This document shows, one piece after another, positions 51,237 to 60,024 of a stretch of DNA of 64,000 nucleotides. A program made the position numbers and the translations under genes. A model generated the notes under the pieces. The model was not told where the DNA came from. It worked only from the letters and a program-made list of their open reading frames with translations, and made no database searches. This DNA comes from G963663315 sp963665165 (GTDB lineage Bacteria > Pseudomonadota > Gammaproteobacteria > Arenicellales > Poriferihabitantaceae), in contig OY761989.1 in the NCBI GenBank assembly GCA_963665165.1, positions 2,356,001-2,420,000 on the forward strand, written 5' to 3'. Within the stretch, counting starts at the first letter, position 1, and each line of letters begins with the position of its first letter.

Positions 51237-51905
51237 ATGACTTCCACGTCGAACCTGCCACTGGTTGACCGGATTGACCGGTGTCTGCCGCAAACACAAT
51301 GCACATTGTGCAGCTATCCCCGCTGCAGGGAGTACGCCAGGGCCATAGAGCGCAACGAAGCGGAAATCAATCAATGCCCCCCCGGAGGGGAAATCACGAT
51401 TGCCGCTCTCGCGAAATTGCTGGACAAACCGGTTGTCGAACTGAACCCCGATTACGGGGAACACGAACCGAAGAGGATTGCATGGATCCGGGAAGCTGAA
51501 TGTATCGGCTGCAAATTATGCATCCAGGCCTGTCCGGTGGATTGTATCGTCGGCGCAGGGAAACGGATGCACACCGTGATCGCCGATGAATGCACAGGTT
51601 GCAAACTGTGTGTTCCGGTCTGCCCGACCGACTGCATTGATCTGGTTCGACCCGTGACCACGGAAAATGGCAATATGGATGACACGCCCAGCCCCTGGCC
51701 CGGCTTTTCTGCCCGGCAGGTTGATCAGGCCAGATTCCGGACCGGTCAGAAACTGGTCAGGATTGAAAAATTCAATAACGCCCGCAAGCGCCGGAAACAG
51801 GTTCTGGCGCGCGAGCGGATACAGCGGGAAATTTCAGCCGCCGTGAAAAGAAAATCCATGCAACACCGGTCATCCTCCACTCCACTATGGACCCGCAGCA
51901 AATAA
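51237..51905 (+). CDS. RnfB-like iron-sulfur protein without membrane anchor
   Basis: A 222-residue ferredoxin-like protein. An N-terminal four-Cys cluster region (QCTLCSYPRCREYA with a further Cys in INQCPPGG) is followed by two 4Fe-4S motifs, CIGCKLCIQACPVDC near residue 91 and CTGCKLCVPVCPTDC near 121. These match the soluble part of RnfB/RsxB, but the N-terminal membrane helix of RnfB is absent and the C-terminus is basic (NARKRRKQVLARERI). Stand-alone RnfB-like genes beside nth are common in beta- and gammaproteobacteria. The other Rnf subunits are not in the window. It overlaps nth by 19 bases. Confidence 0.85.
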   Translation: MTSTSNLPLVDRIDRCLPQTQCTLCSYPRCREYARAIERNEAEINQCPPGGEITIAALAKLLDKPVVELNPDYGEHEPKRIAWIREAECIGCKLCIQACPVDCIVGAGKRMHTVIADECTGCKLCVPVCPTDCIDLVRPVTTENGNMDDTPSPWPGFSARQVDQARFRTGQKLVRIEKFNNARKRRKQVLARERIQREISAAVKRKSMQHRSSSTPLWTRSK

Positions 51906-52525
51906 CCACAGCCTTCACCCGGCTGAAAAAACAAAACCCCGAGCCAACCACGGAATTGGACTGGCGGAGCGAGTTCGAGTTACTGATCTCGGTCATACTG
52001 TCCGCCCAGGCTACCGACGTTTCGGTCAATCTGGCTACCGGCAAGCTCTACAGGGTGGCCAATACCCCCGCCGCCATTCATGAGCTCGGCGTAGCGGGAT
52101 TGAAGGAATATATCCGGACTATCGGATTGTTCAATGTCAAGGCACAAAATATCATCAAGACCTGCAAGCAACTGATTGACCGGCATGACGGCCAGGTGCC
52201 CCGTACCCGGGAAGAACTCGAAGCGCTGCCGGGAGTAGGCAGAAAAACCGCCAGTGTAATACTGAATACGGCTTTCGGACAGCCCGCCATTGCCGTGGAT
52301 ACCCACATATTCAGAGTGTCCAACCGTACCGGCATTGCGCCAGGCAAGAATACACGGGCAGTGGAAAAGGCATTGCTTGAAAGAGTGCCCGAACCATTCA
52401 TACTGAACGCCCATCACTGGTTGATTCTGCATGGCCGCTATACCTGCATTGCACGAAAGCCGAAATGCGGCGAGTGCCTGATTCGTGATTTGTGCGATTC
52501 CGCTTATGAATTCCAGGGAACTTAA
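51887..52525 (+). CDS. nth: Endonuclease III
   Basis: A 212-residue DNA glycosylase/AP lyase. The catalytic helix-hairpin-helix with Lys is in LEALPGVGRKTASVILNTAF (near residue 112), the Asp follows in AVDTHIFRVSNRTG (near 138), and the C-terminal 4Fe-4S cluster has CIARKPKCGECLIRDLC. It starts inside the end of the RnfB-like gene (19-base overlap), so the two are cotranslated, the same pairing seen as rsx-nth in E. coli. Confidence 0.97.
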   Translation: MDPQQITTAFTRLKKQNPEPTTELDWRSEFELLISVILSAQATDVSVNLATGKLYRVANTPAAIHELGVAGLKEYIRTIGLFNVKAQNIIKTCKQLIDRHDGQVPRTREELEALPGVGRKTASVILNTAFGQPAIAVDTHIFRVSNRTGIAPGKNTRAVEKALLERVPEPFILNAHHWLILHGRYTCIARKPKCGECLIRDLCDSAYEFQGT

Positions 52526-52624
52526 AGACAAAACAACCCCACTAATATCAGGTAAACTGCCATTGCTATTGAAACTCGCGTCTGGCAGCATTTCCGACAA
52601 GAACATCCGGCCTCGAATAATCCC

Positions 52625-53593
52625 ATGGATATGGCAGTACGACATAATTTTAACGATACCCTGAAAGCCAATGGCTGCTTTCCCCTGAAACGTGCGGCCC
52701 TGTCCGAATTACAATTGAATATCGGCTACCTGTGCAATCAGGCGTGTGAGCATTGCCATGTTCAAGCGGGGCCGAAACGCACCGAAATGATGACCCGGGA
52801 AACCATGGCAAAAGTGCTGGACTGGGTAAAACGCAATCCCGTTCGTTCTGCCGATATTACCGGCGGGGCGCCGGAAATGATCCCCGGCTTCAGGAAACTG
52901 TGTGATGGACTGATCGAAAACGGGGTCCGGGTCACATCGCGGTGCAATATCACCGTGCAGTTTGAAGCCGGCCAGGAAGACCTGGCGGCATGGTACGCTG
53001 AACGCAAAATCCGCCTGGTCTGCTCCCTTCCCTGCTATACCCCGGAGAATGTCGATCAACAAAGAGGCAAAGGGGTTTTTGGCAAAAGTATTGCCGGCTT
53101 GCAGAAGTTCAACCGGTTCGGTTATGGCCGGGACCGGAACCTCGTGATTGATCTGGTCTACAACCCGGTTGGGCCAAAGTTGCCTCCTGACCAGGCTGGC
53201 TTGCAATCGGATTATAAAACCCGTCTGAAACAGGACTTCGATATTGATTTCAATAATCTGCTGACGATTACCAATCTGCCGATCAACCGGTTCAGGCACT
53301 TTCTGGAAAGAACCGGGCAACTCGAAAGCTACGAGCAACTTCTGACAGATAATTTCAACCCGGCCACGGTATCCTCGCTGATGTGCCGCAATCTGATCAG
53401 TGTGGACTGGCAGGGCTATGTTTATGATTGCGATTTCAACCAGATGCTCAGTCTGCCGCTGCAAGCGACCGGCAGAAAATTGCTATGGGATGTCAATATG
53501 CGTCAATTGGGTAATCAATTGATTACCGTTGGCAGCCATTGCTATGGCTGTACCGCCGGGGCCGGAAGCAGTTGCGGCGGAGCGCTCACCTGA
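52625..53593 (+). CDS. arsS: Radical SAM protein, ArsS-like
   Basis: A 322-residue radical SAM enzyme. The cluster motif CNQACEHCHVQAGP lies near residue 37 and the SAM-binding DITGGAPEMIPGFR near 77. The C-terminal region (MCRNLISVDWQGYVYDCDFN, then HCYGCTAGAGSSCGG) supplies cysteines for a further cluster and is typical of arsenosugar biosynthesis radical SAM protein ArsS (DUF3641). Its role would be attachment of a deoxyadenosyl group to methylated arsenic. The arsM methyltransferase that usually accompanies it is not in the window, so the substrate is less certain. Starts at 52625 and 52631 are both possible. Confidence 0.85.
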   Translation: MDMAVRHNFNDTLKANGCFPLKRAALSELQLNIGYLCNQACEHCHVQAGPKRTEMMTRETMAKVLDWVKRNPVRSADITGGAPEMIPGFRKLCDGLIENGVRVTSRCNITVQFEAGQEDLAAWYAERKIRLVCSLPCYTPENVDQQRGKGVFGKSIAGLQKFNRFGYGRDRNLVIDLVYNPVGPKLPPDQAGLQSDYKTRLKQDFDIDFNNLLTITNLPINRFRHFLERTGQLESYEQLLTDNFNPATVSSLMCRNLISVDWQGYVYDCDFNQMLSLPLQATGRKLLWDVNMRQLGNQLITVGSHCYGCTAGAGSSCGGALT

Positions 53594-53608
53594 ACAGTTC
53601 CGACACAC

Positions 53609-54049
53609 TCATGAGCGTGAAAATATCCAGAGCAGCGCCGCGTAGCGGGCCAGTTTGCCGAGAAGAATCATGGTTGTGCAGGGCCAGAAGGGGAGCCGCA
53701 AATAACCCGCCGCCAGACATAATGGATCTCCGACAACCGGCATCCAGCTGAAAAACAAAACCGGGACTCCCCATTTCCGGACCCGGTCCAGGGATGTGTC
53801 GCTGAGCTTGAAGACCGACCCGATCCTTTCATGCCATCCGGTATGCGCCAGGCCGCGGTACAGAAGCGTCCCGACCCACCAGGTGATGATGCCGCCAAGG
53901 GTATTGCCAACAGTCGCGACCAGCAACAGGGAGACCACACCGTATTGGCCTGACTGGTACAGGGAATAGAGCAATACCTCTACGCCTCCCGGAACAAGAG
54001 TCGATGCCAGCAGCGAACCGACGAATAACCAGACCAGTCCGGAAGACAT
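53609..54049 (-). CDS. YqaA-type (DedA/VTT-related) inner-membrane protein
   Basis: A 146-residue protein with four predicted helices and the features of the YqaA branch of the DedA/SNARE-associated family: LVWLFVGSLLASTLVPGGVE at the start, VATVGNTLGGIITWWVG in the middle and FFSWMPVVGDPLCLAAGYLR later. The re-entrant, Gly/Pro-rich loops suggest flippase-like activity, as for other VTT proteins, but its substrate is unknown. Its start codon overlaps the stop codon of waaA by one base, so it is cotranscribed with the lipid A-Kdo gene. Confidence 0.88.
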   Translation of the reverse strand: MSSGLVWLFVGSLLASTLVPGGVEVLLYSLYQSGQYGVVSLLLVATVGNTLGGIITWWVGTLLYRGLAHTGWHERIGSVFKLSDTSLDRVRKWGVPVLFFSWMPVVGDPLCLAAGYLRLPFWPCTTMILLGKLARYAALLWIFSRS

Positions 54050-55344
54050 CAGGCCGCTGTTTTGACAGTGTTTATCGAACGATCAACAATTTTCAGAATT
54101 CTGGATAACGCACCCTTGTTTTCATCAACAAACCCCTTGCCATGAGAACCATATCGATCCCTCAGTACTGGATCATTCACAAACCGGACGATCACTTCGG
54201 TCAGTTCCCGTGTATTCATAACCTGGACTCCCGCTCCTTTTTCAAGCACCATGTCGGAAATTTCCTGGAAGTTGAACATGTGGGGACCAAAAATCACAGC
54301 CACACTCGCCGCACAGGCTTCAAGCAGGTTATGACCTCCGGCGGGAACCAGGCTGCCGCCAATGTACGCGATATCACCCGCCGCGATCAGCAGGGTGAGT
54401 TCTCCCATGGTATCCCCGACATAAATATCGACATCACTATCGATAACCCCGCTTGATCGAGTCCTCAAGACGGTTTTGTATTTCGACCGCAAGCAGAGCC
54501 TGTGCACCTTCCGAAAACGTTCAGGGTGTCTTGGCACCAATACCAGCAACAAATCGGGGATCATGCGCTTGGCCTCGGAAAAAGCCCTGAGCACATGCGC
54601 CTCCTCCCCCTCACGGGTACTCCCCGCGACCAGTACCGGACGGTCGAAACCGAGGTTCCGACGCACCGATCGGGCGGCTTCCAGAGTGCTGGCCGGAATG
54701 TCCAGTTCAAACTTCATGCTCCCGGTTACCTCGACACAATCCTGGTTGGCGCCGAGGTGGACCAGTCTTTCTGAATCGGCCCGGGTTTGAACCGCGAAAT
54801 AATCAACCTTCCCCAGTATCGGGGAAACCAGCTTTTTGAACCTCAGGTATCCCTGGTAGGATTTCTTCGAGAGTCTTGTGTTGGCATAAATCACCGGGAT
54901 ATTCCTGCATCGGCATTCAACGATATAGTTCGGCCAGATTTCCGTCTCCATGATGATCGCCATACACGGATTCATCCGATTCAGAAATCGTTTTACCGCG
55001 CCCGGATAATCATAGGGAAGGTAGCAGTGGTCAACCGTATGATTGAAATTCTGAACCACCCTGTCAGACCCGGTTGGCGTCATGGTCGTGATGGTAAACC
55101 GCCGGTCAGGGTAATTCGTTTGTAATGCATGGACCAGTGGAATCGCCGCGTTCACCTCGCCTACGGAAACCGCGTGTATCCATATCCGGTTGCCGTAACC
55201 GGATGAACCGCCGGTGTGCAATCCAAACCCGAACCGCTGTGGCAGTCGATTGATGTACCGGCGACTTCTGGAAACCCGGATGATCAAACGGATCAAGACC
55301 ACGGGAAACGCGATATACAGGGCAATCCGGTAAAGTGTCAGCAC
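54049..55344 (-). CDS. waaA: 3-deoxy-D-manno-octulosonic acid transferase
   Basis: A 431-residue glycosyltransferase that adds Kdo to lipid IVA at the inner membrane. There is an N-terminal membrane anchor (YRIALYIAFPVVLIRLIIRV), then WIHAVSVGEVNAAIPLVHAL near residue 52, VFVPYDYP-like LPYDYPGAVKRFLNRMNP, METEIWPNYIVECR, ANTRLSKKSYQGY, VLVAGSTREGEEAH and the C-terminal GGSLVPAGGHNLLEACA, all diagnostic. It shows that the cell makes lipopolysaccharide. It lies seven bases below hemF and overlaps the YqaA-type gene. Confidence 0.96.
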   Translation of the reverse strand: MLTLYRIALYIAFPVVLIRLIIRVSRSRRYINRLPQRFGFGLHTGGSSGYGNRIWIHAVSVGEVNAAIPLVHALQTNYPDRRFTITTMTPTGSDRVVQNFNHTVDHCYLPYDYPGAVKRFLNRMNPCMAIIMETEIWPNYIVECRCRNIPVIYANTRLSKKSYQGYLRFKKLVSPILGKVDYFAVQTRADSERLVHLGANQDCVEVTGSMKFELDIPASTLEAARSVRRNLGFDRPVLVAGSTREGEEAHVLRAFSEAKRMIPDLLLVLVPRHPERFRKVHRLCLRSKYKTVLRTRSSGVIDSDVDIYVGDTMGELTLLIAAGDIAYIGGSLVPAGGHNLLEACAASVAVIFGPHMFNFQEISDMVLEKGAGVQVMNTRELTEVIVRFVNDPVLRDRYGSHGKGFVDENKGALSRILKIVDRSINTVKTAA

Positions 55345-55351
55345 GGGATTC

Positions 55352-56293
55352 TTATGAATTGATCCAGTCCCTGGGAATCAGGAAATAATCGGTCAGTCTC
55401 GCCTCTTCACTATCTGGCTCGGGCTTGAAGTCATATTTCCACTCCACCCTGGGCGGCAAGGACATCAGTATGGATTCTGTTCGACCTCTGGATTGCAAGC
55501 CGAACAATGTGCCACGGTCATAGACAAGATTGAACTCCACGTAGCGGCCTCTTCGATATTTCTGGAACTCCCGCTGTTTGCAAGTGAAGGGGCAATCCTT
55601 GCGTTTCTCGACAATAGGCAGGTAGGCATCCACGAAACTGTTGCCGATGCTTTGCATGAAATCAAAGGATTTGTCAAAGCCGAGTTCATTGAAGTCATCA
55701 AAAAACAACCCTCCGATACCTCTTGGCTCATTGCGATGCCTGATTACAAAATACTCATCGCAACGCTGCTTGAAGGACGGGTAGAATTGATCGCCAAAAC
55801 TGTGACAGGCGTTGCGGGCTGTTTTGTGCCAGTGCACACAATCCTCGGTAAAACCGTAACAGGGCGTCAGGTCATAACCCCCGCCAAACCACCAGACCGG
55901 TGAATCCGACTCCGGGTCCGCGATAAAAAACCGCACATTCATGTGGCCCGCGGGGACGTACGGGTTTCCCGGATGCATGACGACGGATACGCCGGCTGCC
56001 TCGAACGGCTTGCCGGCAATCCCTTTTCTTGACAATGTCGATGCCGCGGGAAGCTGCTTCCCCGACACATGAGAAAAATTGACCCCGCCTTTTTCGAATA
56101 CATCCCCCTCTTCAATGATCCGGGTAATTCCGCCTCCACCGTCTTCGTGCCGCCACCTGTCCTCGCGAAATGAACGATCCGGTTCCAGCTCCCCGATTGC
56201 GGAACAGAGATTGTTTTGCAGGTCTTCAAGATAAACCGCAACATCACCCATATCCGGGAATCCGGCTTTCTGGTTGACAAGGCCACTGTTCAC
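55352..56293 (-). CDS. hemF: Coproporphyrinogen III oxidase, oxygen-dependent
   Basis: A 313-residue enzyme that makes protoporphyrinogen IX and requires O2. Its motifs are FREDRWRHEDGGGGITRIIE, GNPYVPAGHMNVRFF, WWFGGGYDLTPCYGF (near residue 131), HWHKTARNACHSFGDQFYP, GIGGLFFDDFNELGFDKSF and YVEFNLVYDRGTLFGLQSRG near the end. Its presence indicates an aerobic or microaerobic life. The first 14 codons may not be translated (another ATG lies at 56251). It lies 12 bases below tsaC, part of purE-tsaC-hemF. Confidence 0.96.
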   Translation of the reverse strand: MNSGLVNQKAGFPDMGDVAVYLEDLQNNLCSAIGELEPDRSFREDRWRHEDGGGGITRIIEEGDVFEKGGVNFSHVSGKQLPAASTLSRKGIAGKPFEAAGVSVVMHPGNPYVPAGHMNVRFFIADPESDSPVWWFGGGYDLTPCYGFTEDCVHWHKTARNACHSFGDQFYPSFKQRCDEYFVIRHRNEPRGIGGLFFDDFNELGFDKSFDFMQSIGNSFVDAYLPIVEKRKDCPFTCKQREFQKYRRGRYVEFNLVYDRGTLFGLQSRGRTESILMSLPPRVEWKYDFKPEPDSEEARLTDYFLIPRDWINS

Positions 56294-56305
56294 GAGTCGA
56301 TGCCG

Positions 56306-56860
56306 TCAGGCCCTGATTATGGCGCCGCTGACCGCGTCCCGGATGACGGATGGCCGGGTGTCCGTACCGATTGACCCTTCCATGATACAATCCACTTCAT
56401 CGCCGAACTCCAGATGGACCGCCTCGGCGGTTCTCAAGGCTTTCCGGCGAGCGCGATTGGCGCTGGTGGAAACAATCGCCATCCCCGCATTCCTGCAGAG
56501 CGCGCGAACCCCGTGATGTCGGGAGACCCTGATAGCAATTGACGCATGATTTCCCACGACCCAGCCTGAAACATTTTTTCTCGCAGGCAACAGCCAGGTG
56601 GAAGCGCCGGGCCAACTGGCCAAAACTTCCTGATGAGTCGCGGCCGGGAAAAATCTGACATATCTCATAATCCTGGAAATATGGTCTGAAACCAGGATCA
56701 GCCCCTGTTCTTTTTTCCTGCGCTTGATATGGAGAATTCGACGGACTGCCCGGGAATCGTCCGGATCGCACCCGAGCCCATAACAGGATTCCGTTGGATA
56801 GGCGACGACGCCTCCCTGCCTGATTATGGATGCCGCATCGCGTATTGACGCCAGATTCAA
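56306..56860 (-). CDS. tsaC: Threonylcarbamoyl-AMP synthase (TsaC/YrdC)
   Basis: A 184-residue protein with the YrdC fold: AASIIRQGGVVAYPTESCYG, LGCDPDDSRAVRRILHIKRR, LILVSDHISRIM and the C-terminal SVIRDAVSGAIIRA. It makes the threonylcarbamoyl-adenylate used for the t6A modification of tRNAs. The usual gammaproteobacterial neighbours are kept in part: purE 30 bases upstream and hemF 12 bases downstream, while purK and dprA are missing here. Confidence 0.94.
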   Translation of the reverse strand: MNLASIRDAASIIRQGGVVAYPTESCYGLGCDPDDSRAVRRILHIKRRKKEQGLILVSDHISRIMRYVRFFPAATHQEVLASWPGASTWLLPARKNVSGWVVGNHASIAIRVSRHHGVRALCRNAGMAIVSTSANRARRKALRTAEAVHLEFGDEVDCIMEGSIGTDTRPSVIRDAVSGAIIRA

Positions 56861-56890
56861 TTTATTTCCGGTACTTTCGAAAATCCGATG

Positions 56891-57397
56891 TCATTCACCC
56901 AATGATTCCTGAAGATTCCGGTTTTTCTCCATGATGCCCTGTGCGTTCCGCTCCCGTTCATTCCTGACCCTGGTTTCGACATCGGCATCTGAAACCCCCA
57001 GGATCTGGGCAGCGAGATAGCCGGCATTTTTTGCCCCCGCCTTGCCGATCGCGACACTGGCGACGGGAATACCGCCCGGCATCTGTACGGTGGAAAGCAA
57101 CGCATCCTGGCCATTAAGCGGCCCTCCGTCCATTGGCACCCCGATCACCGGTTTGACAGTCAGGCTCGCGACCACACCAGCGAGGTGCGCGGCGAGGCCC
57201 GCTGCCGCAATAAACACCGCACAGCCACGGGACTCGGCTTCCCTTACATACGTGTGGGTGGCGGCGGGAGTGCGATGCGCTGAAGTAATCCTGACCTCCC
57301 AGGACACGCCCAGACTATCCAGCACGTCAAGAGTGGCGCGCATCACCGGCAGATCCGAATCCGACCCCATTAAAACTGCAACAAACGGTTTATTCAT
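56891..57397 (-). CDS. purE: N5-carboxyaminoimidazole ribonucleotide mutase
   Basis: A 168-residue enzyme of purine synthesis: VAVLMGSDSDLPVMRATLDV at the start, EVRITSAHRTPAATHTYV (near residue 36), FIAAAGLAAHLAGVVA (near 62) and MPGGIPVASVAIGKAGA (near 107). It converts N5-CAIR to CAIR, or, if no PurK exists, may act as a carboxylase on AIR. The purK gene, normally next, is not in the window. It lies 30 bases above tsaC. Confidence 0.97.
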   Translation of the reverse strand: MNKPFVAVLMGSDSDLPVMRATLDVLDSLGVSWEVRITSAHRTPAATHTYVREAESRGCAVFIAAAGLAAHLAGVVASLTVKPVIGVPMDGGPLNGQDALLSTVQMPGGIPVASVAIGKAGAKNAGYLAAQILGVSDADVETRVRNERERNAQGIMEKNRNLQESLGE

Positions 57398-57501
57398 CTG
57401 TATTATGGAAATTAAGTTTACATATCGTTAGCTGGCCCGAACGGGGTATCAGCCCTCGTAGCCGGGTATTTTAACCGTTGTCTGGCGCTTTTTGGAAAGA
57501 A

Positions 57502-58791
57502 TCAGGGATTCAGGGCTGAATCAAGCGCGCGGTGACCGATGTCGCTGCGAAACCAGCTTCCTGGCCAATGGACCCTGTCCGCCGCCTGGTAAACCTGGCT
57601 CCGGCACTCCTGCATGGTTTCGCCAAGTGCCGTCACGCACAAGACCCTGCCGCCATTGGTTAATACCCGGTTATCCTCAAACCGGGTTCCCGCATGAAAA
57701 ATTTTGAGGTCATCCGAATCCAGCCCGTCCAGGCCCCTGACCACCTCGCCTTTTCGATACTCGCCGGGATAACCCCTGGCCGCCATCACCACCCCCAAGG
57801 CCGGTCGAGGATCCCACACCGCTATTTCCCGATCCAGTTTCCGATCAAGCGCCGCAAGACAATGCGCGACGATATCGGATTGCATTCGCATCAACACGGG
57901 TTGGGTTTCAGGGTCTCCAAACCGGCAATTGAACTCCAGAACCCTTGGAATCGAATCATTCCCGATCATCAAACCAGCATACAGAAATCCGGTATACGGC
58001 ATGCCTTCGGCTCTCAAACCATCTATAGTGGGCCGGATAATGCGGTCCATCACGCGAGCATGGATTTCGTCGGTCCATCCGGGTGCGGGGGAACAGGCCC
58101 CCATTCCTCCGGTATTCGGGCCGGCATCGCCGTTACCGGCTTTCTTGTAATCCTGGCTCGTGGCCATCGGCAGGATGTTTATCCCATCCGCCATACAGAT
58201 GAAACTGGCTTCCTCTCCGTGCAGGAATTGTTCGATCACAACCCGGTGTCCGGCCTCGCCGAACCGATTTCCGGTCAGCATATCCTTGACCGCCTGTTCG
58301 GCCTGTTGCCGGTTTTCGGCAATGACCACCCCCTTGCCCGCGGCCAGGCCATCCGCCTTGACCACCAGTGGACAACGGGTTGTTCGCAGATAGTCCAGCG
58401 CCGGACCCACCTCGACAAAACTCTCGAAAGCCGCAGTGGGAATCGAATGGCGGGCAAGAAACCGCTTGGAAAAGGTTTTCGATCCTTCCAGTCGGGACGC
58501 GGACTCACCGGGGCCGAAACATTTCAAGCCGGCCGCCTTGAACGCGTCGGCAATACCCAGCACCAGGGGGGCTTCCGGTCCGATGATCGTCAGTCCGATT
58601 TCATTATCCATGGCAAATCGGATCAACCCGTCAATATCCGTGGCAGCCAGATCCACATTGTGGACGCAGCCTTCCATAGCCGTTCCCGCATTTCCGGGCG
58701 CCACGTATACTTCGGCCACCCAAGGCGACCGGGCCGCTTTCCATGCCAGCGCATGCTCCCTTCCTCCTCCACCGACTATCAGTACTTTCAT
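57502..58791 (-). CDS. purD: Phosphoribosylamine-glycine ligase
   Basis: A 429-residue ATP-grasp enzyme of purine synthesis: KVLIVGGGGREHALAWKAA at the start, FGPGESASRLEGSKTFSKRF near residue 93, VVKADGLAAGKGVVIA, GGMGACSPAPG and LEFNCRFGDPETQPVL near 283. It lies immediately downstream of the DUF2628-like membrane-protein gene (nine-base gap) and shares its strand with purH, the usual partner, from which that gene separates it. Confidence 0.97.
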   Translation of the reverse strand: MKVLIVGGGGREHALAWKAARSPWVAEVYVAPGNAGTAMEGCVHNVDLAATDIDGLIRFAMDNEIGLTIIGPEAPLVLGIADAFKAAGLKCFGPGESASRLEGSKTFSKRFLARHSIPTAAFESFVEVGPALDYLRTTRCPLVVKADGLAAGKGVVIAENRQQAEQAVKDMLTGNRFGEAGHRVVIEQFLHGEEASFICMADGINILPMATSQDYKKAGNGDAGPNTGGMGACSPAPGWTDEIHARVMDRIIRPTIDGLRAEGMPYTGFLYAGLMIGNDSIPRVLEFNCRFGDPETQPVLMRMQSDIVAHCLAALDRKLDREIAVWDPRPALGVVMAARGYPGEYRKGEVVRGLDGLDSDDLKIFHAGTRFEDNRVLTNGGRVLCVTALGETMQECRSQVYQAADRVHWPGSWFRSDIGHRALDSALNP

Positions 58792-58800
58792 GCTGTTTTA

Positions 58801-60000
58801 TTACCTGAGGTCCACTGCCTGAAGAATGTCATCACCTGTACCGTATGTCTGGTCGGGGCCCGCTGAAAAGAGAACATAACGATCCACTTCCTGCGTGACC
58901 AGAATTTCATTTCCCCAACCATCGGTGTATTCCCCCTGGTTCAATTTTTCGATAAACCCGGTCACCGCCGCATTATTGTCCGCGTTCCCTTTGGTGACAA
59001 TCAGCAGTTTCAGGGTGGTCGCCAGATAGCTCAATGTCAACGAGGATTCGACCAGCCCGGAGCCGCTCTGCGGGGTCACATTTACAACAGCCCCGTCCCG
59101 GGTGACCTGTGTACCGGAACCGGGCAATACCCCTGCTATTTCCTCGCCGTATTCTTCCACAAACTGACGCGCCATATGATTTGCCAGCCACATCGACAAC
59201 ACGATCATGATCACCACACCCACCCAGACCATACCCTTGCTGACCCCTCCCCTGGACATGTAATCGTCTTTCATCCCGGGGTTTTCCAATACCCGATGGA
59301 TTCCGGAAACCGCTTTTCTGTAGTAAAGCCAGTTTGCCACGCAAGGCCAGAAAATCAGCCAGACCAGGGAAAAAACCGACCCCGGACCACCTGTTGTCAT
59401 GATCGTCACGCTGGTTCCGACAACCAGGTAAAATGCGGCCATCCCCCACATTTTCCGGTACAGCGACCAAAAGAAAAAGAAGAAAAAAGCCGGCCAATGC
59501 CATGACAACCTGAATGATGGCCGATCAGGATTCCCGAAGCGGGCGAACTGGCGCCGGTAGTAGTCCGTATTGACACCGACAAATCCCATCAGGAGATCCT
59601 GCACTTTTCCAGACTCCATGCTGTCGGGGGAATCTCCTCTTTCGGGGGGAACTTCTCCATCCGGGGGGGCTTCTCTTTCCGGGGGGGCTTCATGAACGAT
59701 TTCCATCTTCTGGCCGACTGTCTCTTCGGCTGCCTCCTCAACTATTTCCTCAACGGTTCTTTCAGTCCTGATTTCCTCAATATCACATTGCGCCCCGAGC
59801 AATTCAATCTTTCGGCAGAGTTCGGTCGCCTGGCTTTCGCTATACTCTTTTTTGAGCGGTGTCGGGTGTCCCTGCAAGACCCGCTCCATCGCAGCCGCGG
59901 TCGAGTGGAACAAACCGGCCAATCCTTCCAGCACTTCGTCACGGCTCCGCTCCGGAAGCGCCTTCCCGCTCAAAATGACCTTGTATCTGGGTTCTTCCAT
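58801..60000 (-). CDS. DUF2628-like membrane protein with GspG-like C-terminal region
   Basis: A 399-residue protein, not fully recognised. Residues 1-85 form a soluble alpha-beta domain (YKVILSGKALPERSRDEVLE) like the C-terminal part of ribosomal L7/L12 or similar. A repetitive acidic, Pro/Glu-rich linker follows (about 95-130). Next are three to four membrane segments with the DUF2628 pattern (SFRLSWHWPAFFFFFFWSLY, ANWLYYRKAVSGIHRVLENP), another helix near 255 and an exported C-terminal domain whose end (DGWGNEILVTQ, SAGPDQTYGTGDDILQAVDL) resembles the C-terminal part of type II secretion pseudopilin GspG. It sits between purH (24 bases upstream) and purD (nine bases downstream), an unusual place. 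Function unknown. Confidence 0.7.
   Translation of the reverse strand: MEEPRYKVILSGKALPERSRDEVLEGLAGLFHSTAAAMERVLQGHPTPLKKEYSESQATELCRKIELLGAQCDIEEIRTERTVEEIVEEAAEETVGQKMEIVHEAPPEREAPPDGEVPPERGDSPDSMESGKVQDLLMGFVGVNTDYYRRQFARFGNPDRPSFRLSWHWPAFFFFFFWSLYRKMWGMAAFYLVVGTSVTIMTTGGPGSVFSLVWLIFWPCVANWLYYRKAVSGIHRVLENPGMKDDYMSRGGVSKGMVWVGVVIMIVLSMWLANHMARQFVEEYGEEIAGVLPGSGTQVTRDGAVVNVTPQSGSGLVESSLTLSYLATTLKLLIVTKGNADNNAAVTGFIEKLNQGEYTDGWGNEILVTQEVDRYVLFSAGPDQTYGTGDDILQAVDLR
59620..59691 (-). repeat. 18-base tandem repeat with C7 tracts inside the DUF2628-like gene
   Basis: About four tandem 18-base units encode the hexapeptides EAPPER, EAPPDG, EVPPER and GDSPDS. The first two units each contain an uninterrupted run of seven C on the coding strand (seven G on the plus strand at 59663-59669 and 59681-59687), and the third has six. 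Runs of this length and a tandem repeat are prone to slippage; a change of one base would shut off the membrane part of the protein. Confidence 0.75.
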
Positions 60001-60024
60001 TTTTATTGACCGGAAAATCCGGAT

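Noticed and set aside
57694..58866. Open frame of about 390 codons on the plus strand
   Set aside because: It is antisense to purD and lacks any recognisable motif.
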